A DNA stretch of 64,000 nucleotides from Pseudanabaena sp. Salubria-1. Its GTDB lineage: Bacteria > Cyanobacteriota > Cyanobacteriia > Pseudanabaenales > Pseudanabaenaceae. Below the pieces are notes generated by a model. The model was not told where the DNA came from. It worked only from the letters and a program-made list of their open reading frames with translations, and did no database searches. Below, piece after piece: positions 24,695-33,350 of the stretch. Positions within the stretch are counted from its first letter, which is position 1; every line of letters starts with the position of its first letter. A program made the position numbers and the translations under genes. Location of the stretch: NCBI GenBank assembly GCA_023336205.1, contig JALQCR010000005.1:62001-126000 (forward strand). The letters run 5' to 3'.

Positions 24695-26677
24695 TTAAGG
24701 CGATCGCCTGTTTAAAATATCCTTTGCCATCTTCAAGAAATAATCTGGACTAGTAGCAATATCATCATTTTTGCTACGCGAACCACTGCCATTGGAATCA
24801 TTGGTCTTTTGTGCTATATCGAGATCCGAAAGAACTACAGGCGTTATATCCAAAGTACTAGGAGGCAGAACCTCTCTTTGAGCAGGAGATAAAGCTTTGG
24901 GAGTGTATAACAAATATAAAATGCGATCGCCTTTTTCCCATGTCATATCGGCGGATACTATTTGTAATTGACCTTTGCGCTCAAATAGCAATGGCAGCAA
25001 TATTCCTGAATTAAACATCGTATTAAAACGATTTAACTGCTCTTCAAGTTCTTCTTCAATGAGTAGAAATTCCCCAACTCTAACTTCCCTTTGCAAAATA
25101 TATTGATTCCAAGTTTTAATCGGAACACGGGCGCTAAAAGCTTGCTGCACTTCAGGTTCACCATTGCGATCGCCTTCAGCCTCTTTGATATAAACCGCAA
25201 ATACCTTAGGCGGATTAAACTCCTTCGCAGCGATTTGAGCAATTACAATATTCACATCGGTATTAATCGTCAGCGCGACAAAAGTCCCTACAGAGTCCAA
25301 TCCCGCTTCAGCTAAAGATTTCGCATCTAAGCCATTACTCACAAAAGCAGGAATATCGTATTCGGCTGCCTGCTTGCAAAGATCGGCACTAGTATCGATA
25401 AGCGCCACACGCTGACCATTTGCTTGAAATAGTCGCGCCACCAAAATTCCAATTGGATTACTGCCGACAACCACCAATCCAGAAATATCAGGCTGATTGA
25501 GTCCTAGAAGTTTTGCCACAAATTTCGCAGACAGTCCTTGCAAAAATACTGTCATCGCAATAGTTAGGAAGACTAAAGCCTTAATTGATTCACCACCGTT
25601 GACTCCACGTTCGGTTAATAAAATCGAAAAGAGCGAAGCGACAGAAGCAGCAACAATTCCTCTGGGGGCGCACCATGACAAAAAAGCTTTTTGTCGCCAA
25701 GTAAAACTGCTATTCCATGTGCTGACAATCACATTGATCGGTCGGACAATAAACATCAAAAAGAGAACTGTCTGCACACCTCCCCAACCAAGAGCAAAGA
25801 TACTAGGAATGGAAAGATTTGCTGAGAGTAAAATAAATAGCACTGAAACCATAAGAGCCACTAGTTGGCTCTTAAATTTGAGTAAAGCCCGACTATTGGG
25901 AATTTCGGAAGCGCGTAAAACAATTCCCATCAAGACAACTGCCGTCAGTCCCGATTCGCTTTGAATTTCTTGAGCAATACCAAATAGCCCTAATACTGCC
26001 GCCACTACCACCGCGCTTTTAGTATCTTCCGCAAGAAATGCAGCCCTCTGCAAAAACTTGCCCAATAGCCAACCTGCGATCGCGCCCAGTACGCCGCCAA
26101 CCCCTAGCCGCAATCCTAGATCGCTAACCACCGCAAAAGCACTAGATGTCGGATTTAAAGCAACATCAAGGACGACAACGGCTAACACTGAACCGATCGC
26201 ATCAATTAACACGCCTTCCCCTTCAAGGATTGTCGCAAGGCGGCGATCCAGTCCGACCTCTTCGACAATTGGATTAATGACAGTTGGGCCTGTCACTACC
26301 ACTAAAGCCGCATATAAAAAAGCGATCGTCCAAGGAAATTCACTCAACCAATAGGCTGCAATCCCACCGCCTATTAGAGTAATCAAAGTTCCAATTGTGA
26401 TTAAGTTGCGCAAACTCGCCGAGACTTTGCCAAGCTCTTTTAGTTGTAGGTTCAGTCCACCATCGAACAAAATTAGAGCCACAGAAATCGATACGATCGC
26501 CTCTAATCCATCTCCCAATAATCTTGGCTGTACTAAATTTAAGCCATTTCCTCCTAAAGCTACGCCAAAAATCAGCAGAAATACAATACTTGGTACTCGG
26601 AAAAAATTCGCGATGACACGAGCAAAAACCCCTGCGGCGATCGCAATAATTATTAGTAGAGAGAGGGAGCCTTCCAT
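24695..26677 (-). CDS. CPA1-family cation:proton antiporter with TrkA-N/C regulatory domains
   Basis: 660 residues. The first 390 form the membrane exchanger with about 12 hydrophobic segments (for example LLIIIAIAAGVFARVIANFF, ISVALILFDGGLNL, and the ion-site region VVVTGPTVINPIVEEVGL). A TrkA-N domain follows at about 398-510 (SGLVVVGSNPIGILVARLFQ, VALIDTS), then a TrkA-C-like part with LLIEEELEEQL. Such proteins exchange Na+ or K+ for H+ and are gated by nucleotide binding. The FDGGLN and TGPTVI motifs place it near the NhaP/CvrA type. The C-terminal 60 residues are low-complexity. Confidence 0.9.
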   Translation of the reverse strand: MEGSLSLLIIIAIAAGVFARVIANFFRVPSIVFLLIFGVALGGNGLNLVQPRLLGDGLEAIVSISVALILFDGGLNLQLKELGKVSASLRNLITIGTLITLIGGGIAAYWLSEFPWTIAFLYAALVVVTGPTVINPIVEEVGLDRRLATILEGEGVLIDAIGSVLAVVVLDVALNPTSSAFAVVSDLGLRLGVGGVLGAIAGWLLGKFLQRAAFLAEDTKSAVVVAAVLGLFGIAQEIQSESGLTAVVLMGIVLRASEIPNSRALLKFKSQLVALMVSVLFILLSANLSIPSIFALGWGGVQTVLFLMFIVRPINVIVSTWNSSFTWRQKAFLSWCAPRGIVAASVASLFSILLTERGVNGGESIKALVFLTIAMTVFLQGLSAKFVAKLLGLNQPDISGLVVVGSNPIGILVARLFQANGQRVALIDTSADLCKQAAEYDIPAFVSNGLDAKSLAEAGLDSVGTFVALTINTDVNIVIAQIAAKEFNPPKVFAVYIKEAEGDRNGEPEVQQAFSARVPIKTWNQYILQREVRVGEFLLIEEELEEQLNRFNTMFNSGILLPLLFERKGQLQIVSADMTWEKGDRILYLLYTPKALSPAQREVLPPSTLDITPVVLSDLDIAQKTNDSNGSGSRSKNDDIATSPDYFLKMAKDILNRRSP

Positions 26678-26723
26678 AAGATAAATCTCAATAGAAAGGA
26701 TTGTCGCGCAGCGACAACCCTCT

Positions 26724-28310
26724 CTAATCTAAGGATACTGACAGCGTAAAATTAAACTGAGCCTCAAAAGGCTGCTTCTTATAGTCAAGACTCCACAGCT
26801 CTAGGGTGCATGGATCATTGGGCTGTCTGGGTTTGAGTTGCAATGAGCATGCACGAGTCTGAGGGTTACAAACTACCCGGATAGAAGCGATCGCCCCAAT
26901 CTGACGACGATCAAGGGCTGTTGCTATTCGCAAGAATGTACTGCCTTGACGCACAAATGTTTTTAGCCGCTCACTATCTAAGCGTTGGAAATTATCGTGT
27001 TTTTTCTTCGGCTCACTCTTGCGGTGATAACGAGCAAGATTGGCGATCGCCTCAATTTCTGACTCGGTATATCCCAATAACTCACCATTCCGAATTAAAT
27101 AATAGGAATGCTTATGGTGAGCATCGTGGCTAACGTGATGTCCCGCATTATGCAACATTGCCGCCGCCCAGAGCAAATGTCTTTCATCATCCCCCCATTC
27201 ATGAAAAATTCCCTTGGTCTGATCAAATAAACTCAAGGCATGTTCAGCAACCTGCTTAGCATATTTAGTATCAATGCCGTATTTATCAGCAAGCTTAATA
27301 ATACTGCGATCGCGAACCGTACTTTGATAGCGCCAACCATCCTCGATATAGCCATGACGGATCATCCAATCCACCACCAAGCCTTCACGCAAGGCTCTCT
27401 GACATAGCATGATTTTGGGAATTCCCAATAAACGCATGGTTTCTAAGAGAACTATTGCTCCTGCTAAGATAATCTCGGCTCGCTTTTGGCGCACCATGGC
27501 TGTGCGTTCTTCTAAATTTGCACGGCGTAAGCGCCAAACAATATTTTCTAAATCCGCAAAGGGAAGCTCATAACCTTGGAGAGGATTTGGAACTAGTCCT
27601 AATTTCTCCTTAGCATGGAGAGATATCAAAGTCTCAATTGTGCCTGATGTACCGATCGCCTTTAAGGTCTTACCTTCAAGTTCTCCTTTAAGCAGATATT
27701 TTAAGTCATCGGTAGGGCGCTCTATTGATCCAAGAATGTAACCCAATAAGCGATCGTATTCTGGTTGTGAAATAGGATCGGTTTTAACAAATAAATCAGT
27801 TAAACGAACTGCCCCAATTTTAGTACTACTCAGATGTAACGGATCGCGACCATCACCCAAGATCATCTCTGTGGAACCACCACCAATATCAATCAGCAGA
27901 TGCGGCTCATCTTTGAGCTCCATCGCAGAGATCACACCTAAATAGATGCGTCTGGCTTCTTCTTGCCCTGAGATAACTTCAACGTGCAATCCTAACTCTT
28001 CATAAATGCGGCGGATAAAATCATGACCATTAGGAGCCTCACGGGTCGCACTAGTCGCCACAGCCACAATCTCTTCAACTTTAAATGTATGGCAGATTTC
28101 CTGACATCGCTTCAGAGCTTCCAGCGTTCGCCTCATCGCATCTTCGGTCAAATTTCCTGTGTGGGCACAGCGCTCTCCTAGCCTTACTGTTGCCTTTTCT
28201 GACTCAATTACGCTAAAACTAGGAATTGAAGTCTGAATTTGCACAATTACCATATGAATGGAGTTTGTACCAACATCGATCGCCGCTAGGGTTTTGACAT
28301 CTGAAGTCAT
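26724..28310 (-). CDS. ppx: Ppx/GppA exopolyphosphatase family protein
   Basis: 528 residues. The ASKHA ATPase-like core has the phosphate-1 loop AAIDVGTNSIHMVIVQ and the phosphate-2 motif LLIDIGGGSTEMILGDG, with catalytic Glu in VATSATREAPNG. The C-terminal HD-like domain holds AAMLHNAGHHVSHDAHHKHS. The family hydrolyses inorganic polyphosphate or pppGpp; either is possible. The frame is open nine codons upstream to a TTG at 28337, but ATG at 28310 has GGAAAC about nine bases upstream and starts right before the conserved core, so it is chosen. Confidence 0.92.
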   Translation of the reverse strand: MTSDVKTLAAIDVGTNSIHMVIVQIQTSIPSFSVIESEKATVRLGERCAHTGNLTEDAMRRTLEALKRCQEICHTFKVEEIVAVATSATREAPNGHDFIRRIYEELGLHVEVISGQEEARRIYLGVISAMELKDEPHLLIDIGGGSTEMILGDGRDPLHLSSTKIGAVRLTDLFVKTDPISQPEYDRLLGYILGSIERPTDDLKYLLKGELEGKTLKAIGTSGTIETLISLHAKEKLGLVPNPLQGYELPFADLENIVWRLRRANLEERTAMVRQKRAEIILAGAIVLLETMRLLGIPKIMLCQRALREGLVVDWMIRHGYIEDGWRYQSTVRDRSIIKLADKYGIDTKYAKQVAEHALSLFDQTKGIFHEWGDDERHLLWAAAMLHNAGHHVSHDAHHKHSYYLIRNGELLGYTESEIEAIANLARYHRKSEPKKKHDNFQRLDSERLKTFVRQGSTFLRIATALDRRQIGAIASIRVVCNPQTRACSLQLKPRQPNDPCTLELWSLDYKKQPFEAQFNFTLSVSLD

Positions 28311-28339
28311 GAGCTGTTTCCGCGAAATTAATTGCAAAC

Positions 28340-28388
28340 CCCAATTTATAAGGTTGCTCCCCTGTGAGGCGCAACCTTATAAATTGGG
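28340..28388. repeat. 18-bp-arm inverted repeat upstream of ppx
   Basis: CCCAATTTATAAGGTTGC (28340-28357) and its perfect complement (28371-28388) enclose a 13-base loop containing CCCCTGTGAGG. It lies between two divergently transcribed genes, so it is not placed as a terminator of either. Confidence 0.65.
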
Positions 28389-28504
28389 ATAAATTATTTT
28401 GTACAAGTACTTAAGTCATGGTAAATGAAAACCTGTAAGAATAGAAAGTACATTCAGTTAACCTTGGCTATTTATGAGGCGCTCCTAGCTTATATATAAA
28501 AAGT

Positions 28505-29626
28505 ATGGGAAATAAACAAGTAGTTTTAGTCGTAGATGATGAACCCGCCAATTTTGATGTCATCGAAATTTTGCTGTTTAAAGAGGGGTATGAGCTTTAT
28601 CATCAAGACAATGGGGCAGATGCGATCGCCTCTCTTGACACCATTAAACCTGACCTCATTTTACTAGACGTGATGATGCCAGACATGGATGGTATTGAGG
28701 TATGTCAACAGATTAAGCAAGATCGTCAATGGCAACACATCCCAATAATTATTGTTACTGCTCTATCGGACAAAGAAGATCTGGCTCGTTGTCTGGATGC
28801 GGGAGCTGATGATTTTATTAGTAAACCAATTAACAGCACCGAACTCCGCGCCCGTGTGCGATCGATGTTGCGAATTAAGTCGCAATACGATCGCATCCAA
28901 GAAACAATGATGTTGCGCGAAGAAATGATGCAAACAATTGTCCACGATCTTCGCAATCCCTTAATTGGGATCTTGTTGGGCTGTGATTCCCTCAAAATTT
29001 TAGAGATGCCCGATCGCGCAAAAAAGAGAATTGCCCAAATTGGCAAAACTATCGAGCACATGCGTTTTCTGATCGATGATATTTTAACCATCGGTAGGAT
29101 CGAGGCAAATAAACTGATTCTCAATCGCACTACGTTCGATATAACTGAAATAGCGAAATCTGCGATCGCAGATTTCGCTACCCTCTCCAACAGCAAGCAA
29201 ATCCAGATTTTAGGTGAATTTGATACTGAACCAGCCTATACATCTGGGGATAAGCAATTAATTCGCCGTGTATTAGACAACTTATTAGATAATGCAATCA
29301 AGTTTTCTCCACAGCAAAGTTCTATTACGATCAGGGTTGAATGTTTGCCCAAAAATCCTGATCGCCAAGATTTAATTAAGATTGAAGTAATTGATTGTGG
29401 TGTGGGCATAAGCCCTGAGCAAAAACAGGTAATCTTTGAAAAGTATGAAGTTGGTAATATTGTGTTGGGAGTCTCCCAAATTGGCTTAGGTCTGTCTTTC
29501 TGCAAAATGATGATTGAAGCGCACAAAGGCTTTATCTCAGTAACCAACAATCAACCGAAAGGTGCAATTTTTACTGTTTTGCTAGAGCGTGAGCAGGTAG
29601 TGTTTCAGATTTGTTGGAAGGCATGA
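28505..29626 (+). CDS. Response regulator-histidine kinase (REC-HisKA-HATPase), 3' end altered by IS1
   Basis: 373 residues. The N-terminal receiver domain (VVLVVDDEPANFDVI ... LILLDVMMPDMDG, K in FISKPINS) is joined to a histidine kinase with H-box TIVHDLRNPLIGI, N-box RVLDNLLDNAIKFS, G1 DCGVGISPEQ and G2 GLGLSFCKMMI. It is a soluble two-component signalling protein with an N-terminal receiver. IS1 lies at 29596. The last nine residues (VFQICWKA and the preceding Val) come from the IS end. Removing the IS and one CGTGAGCA copy restores ...REHIS and a stop at 30450-30452, so native loss is only a few residues and activity may be unaffected. Confidence 0.9.
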   Translation: MGNKQVVLVVDDEPANFDVIEILLFKEGYELYHQDNGADAIASLDTIKPDLILLDVMMPDMDGIEVCQQIKQDRQWQHIPIIIVTALSDKEDLARCLDAGADDFISKPINSTELRARVRSMLRIKSQYDRIQETMMLREEMMQTIVHDLRNPLIGILLGCDSLKILEMPDRAKKRIAQIGKTIEHMRFLIDDILTIGRIEANKLILNRTTFDITEIAKSAIADFATLSNSKQIQILGEFDTEPAYTSGDKQLIRRVLDNLLDNAIKFSPQQSSITIRVECLPKNPDRQDLIKIEVIDCGVGISPEQKQVIFEKYEVGNIVLGVSQIGLGLSFCKMMIEAHKGFISVTNNQPKGAIFTVLLEREQVVFQICWKA

Positions 29627-30012
29627 TGGGATTGGATAGAAAATTCGTATCTATTGATAAATAGCCCAATGACAATATCGTGCATCAAAATAGATTTAGA
29701 AAAGCAAATAGTCTTTCTGGCTAAACGCTTAATCCGCGTTCGCAAAGTTAAATGCTTACGTTCAATTCTTTGAGTATTTTTCTTGCCTATAAGATGAGTG
29801 TCAGGGTCAAGAATTCTCTCATATGCTCCCCAAGCATCCGTAAAAAATCGCTTGATGCCAAATGGTTTAAGGAGATTAACCAGTTTAACTAAGGCTTGAT
29901 CTTGATGGGGTGCTAATACATAAGCTAAAACTACTCCACTTGCATGATCAATGGCGTGCCATAACCATCTTTGCTGTTTTTTACGGGCAACAAAACTCCA
30001 CATCTCATCCAT
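29605..30012 (-). CDS. IS1 transposase InsB part (catalytic domain)
   Basis: The DDE-like catalytic part of IS1 transposase, opening with EMDEMWSFVARKKQQRW and carrying FFTDAWGAYE and the C-terminal block IERKHLTLRTRIKRLARKT. The frame continues upstream without a stop to the A8 tract at about 30107-30114. A -1 shift there reads KKKQEDIETVNYPLLEQ into this domain, so the active protein is most likely an InsA-InsB fusion. The ATG at 30012 is internal. Confidence 0.9.
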   Translation of the reverse strand: MDEMWSFVARKKQQRWLWHAIDHASGVVLAYVLAPHQDQALVKLVNLLKPFGIKRFFTDAWGAYERILDPDTHLIGKKNTQRIERKHLTLRTRIKRLARKTICFSKSILMHDIVIGLFINRYEFSIQSHHAFQQI

Positions 30013-30092
30013 CTCTGCGGATTCAACTTGATACAGATCGACATCTACTGTCTCTACATCCAGTTGCTCTAGTAATGGATAGTTGACAGTTT

Positions 30093-30371
30093 CTATATCT
30101 TCCTGCTTTTTTTTAATTCGTTGATCACTGTGGTGGGACTGATACCTAATACTCTACCTGTATCTCTGATACCACTGCCATTGATTGCCATCTCTGTGAT
30201 TTGTTGTTTTACTGTTGCTAGATGACCTTTGTAGGTGTAATCGAGGATAAAAGTCTTGCGGGTACAGTTTTCGTTACGACAAATGTATCTTTTTTTGCCT
30301 GTAGCACTTTGTCCATGTCTATGAATATCTACTCCTCCACAGGTTGGACATTCAACTGCTTCTAATACCAT
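30093..30371 (-). CDS. IS1 InsA (zinc-finger/helix-turn-helix part)
   Basis: 92 residues. A zinc finger, CPTCGGVDIHRHGQ then YICRNENC, is followed by the InsA C-terminal HTH (IRDTGRVLGISPTTVINELKK). It ends shortly after AAAAAAAA in codons ...TTA AAA AAA AGC. In IS1, InsA alone represses transposition, while frameshifting at an A-run makes the transposase. The same arrangement is seen here. Confidence 0.9.
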   Translation of the reverse strand: MVLEAVECPTCGGVDIHRHGQSATGKKRYICRNENCTRKTFILDYTYKGHLATVKQQITEMAINGSGIRDTGRVLGISPTTVINELKKSRKI

Positions 30372-30453
30372 GCTTTTTTCTTGGTCTATTGCAAATTTCA
30401 GTCTTTTATCTTACAACAAATCTGAAACACTACCCGTGAGCATATTAGCTAAT

Positions 30454-30510
30454 TAAAAACCAATAAGTATAGAACGGCGCTTTGCGCCGTTCTATACTTA
30501 TTGGTTTTTA
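30454..30510. terminator. Perfect 27-bp-arm palindrome after the native kinase stop
   Basis: Arms 30454-30480 and 30484-30510, loop TTT, centre GGCGC-TTT-GCGCC. It begins two bases after the native stop of the REC-kinase gene (30450-30452), supporting the view that the gene used to end there. Confidence 0.82.
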
Positions 30511-30568
30511 TGTATTAACCAATCTGAATACAGATATAACAAAAAATTTGTATTAAGGAATGAAAATT

Positions 30569-30629
30569 AATTAAAACCAAAATTTGTTGGGGCGGGCGAA
30601 GCCCGCCCCAACAAATTTTGGTTTTAATT
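30569..30629. repeat. Perfect 29-bp-arm palindrome
   Basis: Arms 30569-30597 and 30601-30629 with loop GAA, centre GGGGCGGGC-GAA-GCCCGCCCC. It lies between the first and second receiver-kinase genes, after the hairpin at 30454-30510, and has no U-run of its own beyond the arm ends. Confidence 0.8.
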
Positions 30630-30751
30630 GCACAAGTTAATTAATTTTCAATCCTAAACCATTGACTGTAGATCGCTTTGACTGTCCAAATAAACTTTGA
30701 CGATTGCCTATTAACGATAAATGGGTAACCTACGTAAAAACTAACAAAAGT

Positions 30752-31835
30752 ATGACATGCATATTAGTCATCGAAGATGAAGACTTGATTCGCGAGTCCT
30801 TAGAAGACTTGCTTTCTGTAGAGGGGTTTGAGGTAATTACCGCCGAAAATGGGGAAAGAGGAGTGAGTCTGGCAAGCCAAAGACATCCTGACTTGATTCT
30901 TTGTGACGTAATGATGCCTATCCTCAATGGTTATGGAGTCCTCGAACAATTACGTCAAGATAAAACCTTGAGTACTGTCCCTTTTCTCTTTTTGACTTCG
31001 ATGATGGATCGACGCAGTACTCGGAGAGGTATGGCTTTAGGTGCTGATGATTATTTAGAAAAGCCCTGCACTAGAGATGAACTGCTAGAAGCGATCGCTG
31101 TACGTCTTGGAAAACAAAAAGCTATAGAAAAACGCTTTGAAGAGAAAATGGACGCTTTGCGGACTAGCATTACCCTAGCTCTGCCCCATGAGTTACAGAC
31201 TCCACTTTCAGGAATTATGGGACTGTCAGAATTGATGATGATGCAAAGCGAAGAGCTAATGCCATCTGAAGTTCATGAATATGCTGAGGGTATTCATCAA
31301 TCGGCTGAACGTCTCTATCGATTGATCCAAAACTATTTACTCTATAGCCGATTAATAGTCATGCGATCGCAAGGTATGACCAGATTTACATCGACATATC
31401 CTTAGTAATAGCAAAATGATGATAAAAACTCTGAGCGAGCGTAAGGCAAAGTTATGCGATCGCTTAGATGACTTAGAGCTAGATCTTGCAGAATTCGATC
31501 TCGCCATTTCGTCGGAAGATTTAATTAAAATTACTGATGAGCTAATTGATAATGCGTTCAAATATTCTCAGAAAGGCAGCAAGGTAATTGTGAGTAGTCA
31601 GGTTACTGACAAAGCATGGCTATTCAATATTCTTGATGGAGGGCGAGGTATGTCTGATCAGCAAATTGCCGATATTGGTGCATTTATGCAATTTGAGCGC
31701 CAATTTTACGAACAGCAGGGTATGGGACTGGGCTTATCTCTAGCAAAGATTTTAGTCGAATTTTATGGCGGGAATATTGATGTTCAAAGCCAAGAAAATA
31801 TGGGGACAAATCTCGGTATCTCAATTCCTTTTTAG
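30752..31835 (+). pseudogene. Receiver-histidine kinase gene split by a one-base frameshift
   Basis: The first part (30752-31405) encodes a receiver domain (CILVIEDEDLIRESLEDLL, LILCDVMMPILNG, LEKPCTRDE) and the start of a HisKA domain (LPHELQTPLSGIMGLSE). The second (from 31416) encodes the ATPase with N-box KITDELIDNAFKYS, GGRGMSDQQI and GMGLGLSLAKILVEF. Homologous reading passes from one frame to the other near 31376, where ...SQGM would continue as PDLHRHILSNSK. This is a single extra base (or two missing). Start ATG 30752; a TTG at 30704 is open but unlikely. A sequencing error or real mutation are both possible. Related to the gene at 28505. Confidence 0.78.
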
Positions 31836-31851
31836 CAATGCAATGCGATGC

Positions 31852-31893
31852 GATGCGTGTAGAGGCAATTCATGAATTGCCTCTACACGCATC
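31852..31893. repeat. 42-bp perfect palindrome with GGCAATTCATGAATTGCC core
   Basis: Perfect dyad without loop, centred between 31872 and 31873. The core recurs at 54235-54274 and is a common dispersed palindrome in cyanobacterial genomes. Confidence 0.75.
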
Positions 31894-31913
31894 AGCCCAA
31901 TTAAAAAATAGAA

Positions 31914-31956
31914 CCAAAAACTGTACCGCCCGCGCAGCGGGCGGTACAGTTTTTGG
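31914..31956. terminator. Perfect 20-bp-arm hairpin between the kinase and bciB
   Basis: CCAAAAACTGTACCGCCCGC (31914-31933) and complement (31937-31956), loop GCA, with A/T runs at the outer side of the stem. Confidence 0.75.
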
Positions 31957-32040
31957 GGTTTTGTGCATTGCATTCCTAAGTTTGCCAATAACCCAAAAAA
32001 GCTATGATCTAGCTAGATCCATCTAGTCAAAAATAGCAAA

Positions 32041-33237
32041 ATGTCGGTTGTCCCATCCCATCGCAAGGCAAAAGCTCTTGGAGATGTCCAGCGTCGCCCT
32101 GCCAAAGAACTGTGCAGCGAATGCGGTCTCTGTGATACCTACTATATTCATTACGTCAAAGAAGCTTGTGCATTTATCACACAACATATTGATGAACTTG
32201 AAACGCAGTCCCATGGGCGATCGCGTGATCTCGATAACGAACAAGAATTATATTTTGGCGTACATCAAGAAATGATCGCTGCCCGTAAAACTGAGCCAAT
32301 TGAGGGCGCACAATGGACAGGAATTGTGTCAACGCTAGCGATCGAGATGCTAGAGCGCGGCTTAGTTGAAGGCGTGGTCTGTGTGCAATCAAGCAAAGAC
32401 GATCGCTTTAAACCTCAGCCCATAATTGCCCGAAACCGTGAGGAGATTTTGGCGGCGCGGGTCAATAAACCCACTCTTTCACCTAATCTCTCGGTACTAG
32501 AGCAAATCGAGCAGTCGGGGATCAAGAGACTTTTAGCGATCGGCGTGGGTTGTCAAATTCAAGCATTGCGAACGGTCGAGAAAAACCTTGGTCTAGAAAA
32601 GCTCTATGTATTGGGTACGCCTTGTACGGACAATGTGACGCGATCGGGATTGCAGAAATTTCTCGACACCACTAGCCGATCGCCTGAAACGGTAGTGCAT
32701 TACGAATTCATGCAGGACTTTAATGTGCATTTTAGGCATTCCGATGGCTCCACCGAGCAAGTGCCATTTTTTGGGCTAAATACTAAAGAACTCAAGGATG
32801 TATTTGCACCTTCTTGCATGACCTGTTTTGACTACACTAATGCTCTCGCGGATATCGTGGTGGGCTACATGGGCGCAACTTTTGGCTGGCAATGGATCGT
32901 GGTGCGGAATGAGACTGGCAAAGAGATGCTGGAGTTAATTAAGGATCAATTGCAAACTCAGCCAGTAATCTCTGGTGGCGATCGCCGTGCGGCTGTGCAG
33001 CAAGGTATTTCGGCATACGATCAAGCGGTGACATTACCAATTTGGCTAGCTTGGATCATTAGCTTTGTAGTGAATAAAATTGGGCCAAAAGGTTTGGAGT
33101 ATGGCAGATTTTCGATCGATTCGCATTTTGTCCGTAATTTTCTTTATGTGCGCCGTAACTATCCTAAAAAGCTAGAGGCTCATGTCCCTGAATTTGCTAA
33201 GCGAATCATCGCTCAGTACCAGTTACCAAAAGTGTGA
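32041..33237 (+). CDS. bciB: 3,8-divinyl chlorophyllide reductase, ferredoxin-dependent (BciB)
   Basis: 398 residues of the coenzyme F420 hydrogenase beta-subunit family. An N-terminal iron-sulfur cysteine cluster (LCSECGLCDTYY) is followed by an FrhB domain with GVGCQIQALRTVEKNLGLEK, LGTPCTDNVTRSGLQKFL and the second cysteine group APSCMTCFDYTNALADI. BciB reduces the 8-vinyl group of divinyl (proto)chlorophyllide with reduced ferredoxin in chlorophyll synthesis. The close relative HcaR (7-hydroxymethyl chlorophyll a reductase) cannot be excluded from motifs alone, but in cyanobacteria the BciB role is usual. A 23-bp-arm hairpin follows 30 bases after the stop. Confidence 0.88.
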   Translation: MSVVPSHRKAKALGDVQRRPAKELCSECGLCDTYYIHYVKEACAFITQHIDELETQSHGRSRDLDNEQELYFGVHQEMIAARKTEPIEGAQWTGIVSTLAIEMLERGLVEGVVCVQSSKDDRFKPQPIIARNREEILAARVNKPTLSPNLSVLEQIEQSGIKRLLAIGVGCQIQALRTVEKNLGLEKLYVLGTPCTDNVTRSGLQKFLDTTSRSPETVVHYEFMQDFNVHFRHSDGSTEQVPFFGLNTKELKDVFAPSCMTCFDYTNALADIVVGYMGATFGWQWIVVRNETGKEMLELIKDQLQTQPVISGGDRRAAVQQGISAYDQAVTLPIWLAWIISFVVNKIGPKGLEYGRFSIDSHFVRNFLYVRRNYPKKLEAHVPEFAKRIIAQYQLPKV

Positions 33238-33266
33238 TTTTGTAAATTGGGACAAGGAGATTTATC

Positions 33267-33313
33267 CTAAACCACAAAAGAGAGTAGCGGCGCTACTCTC
33301 TTTTGTGGTTTAG
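33267..33313. terminator. Perfect 23-bp-arm palindrome between bciB and kinase A
   Basis: Arms 33267-33289 and 33291-33313, centre GTAGCG-G-CGCTAC. It lies between convergent genes and begins and ends with CTAAACC/GGTTTAG. Confidence 0.8.
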
Positions 33314-33350
33314 ATTCTGATACACTTGGCGACAGTTATAGATCCTTGTC

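Larger units (their letters stand above)
29596..30434 (-). mobile_element. IS1-family insertion sequence (839 bp) with 8-bp duplication
   Basis: Perfect 21-bp terminal inverted repeats beginning GGTAGTGTTTCAGATTTGTT lie at 29596-29616 and 30414-30434. The direct repeat is CGTGAGCA at 29588-29595 and 30435-30442. Two transposase ORFs on the minus strand are joined by an A8 tract. Confidence 0.96.

Noticed and set aside
25497..26684. Plus-strand ORFs opposite the antiporter gene
   Set aside because: Shadow frames with Pro/Thr/Ser-rich composition and no motif.
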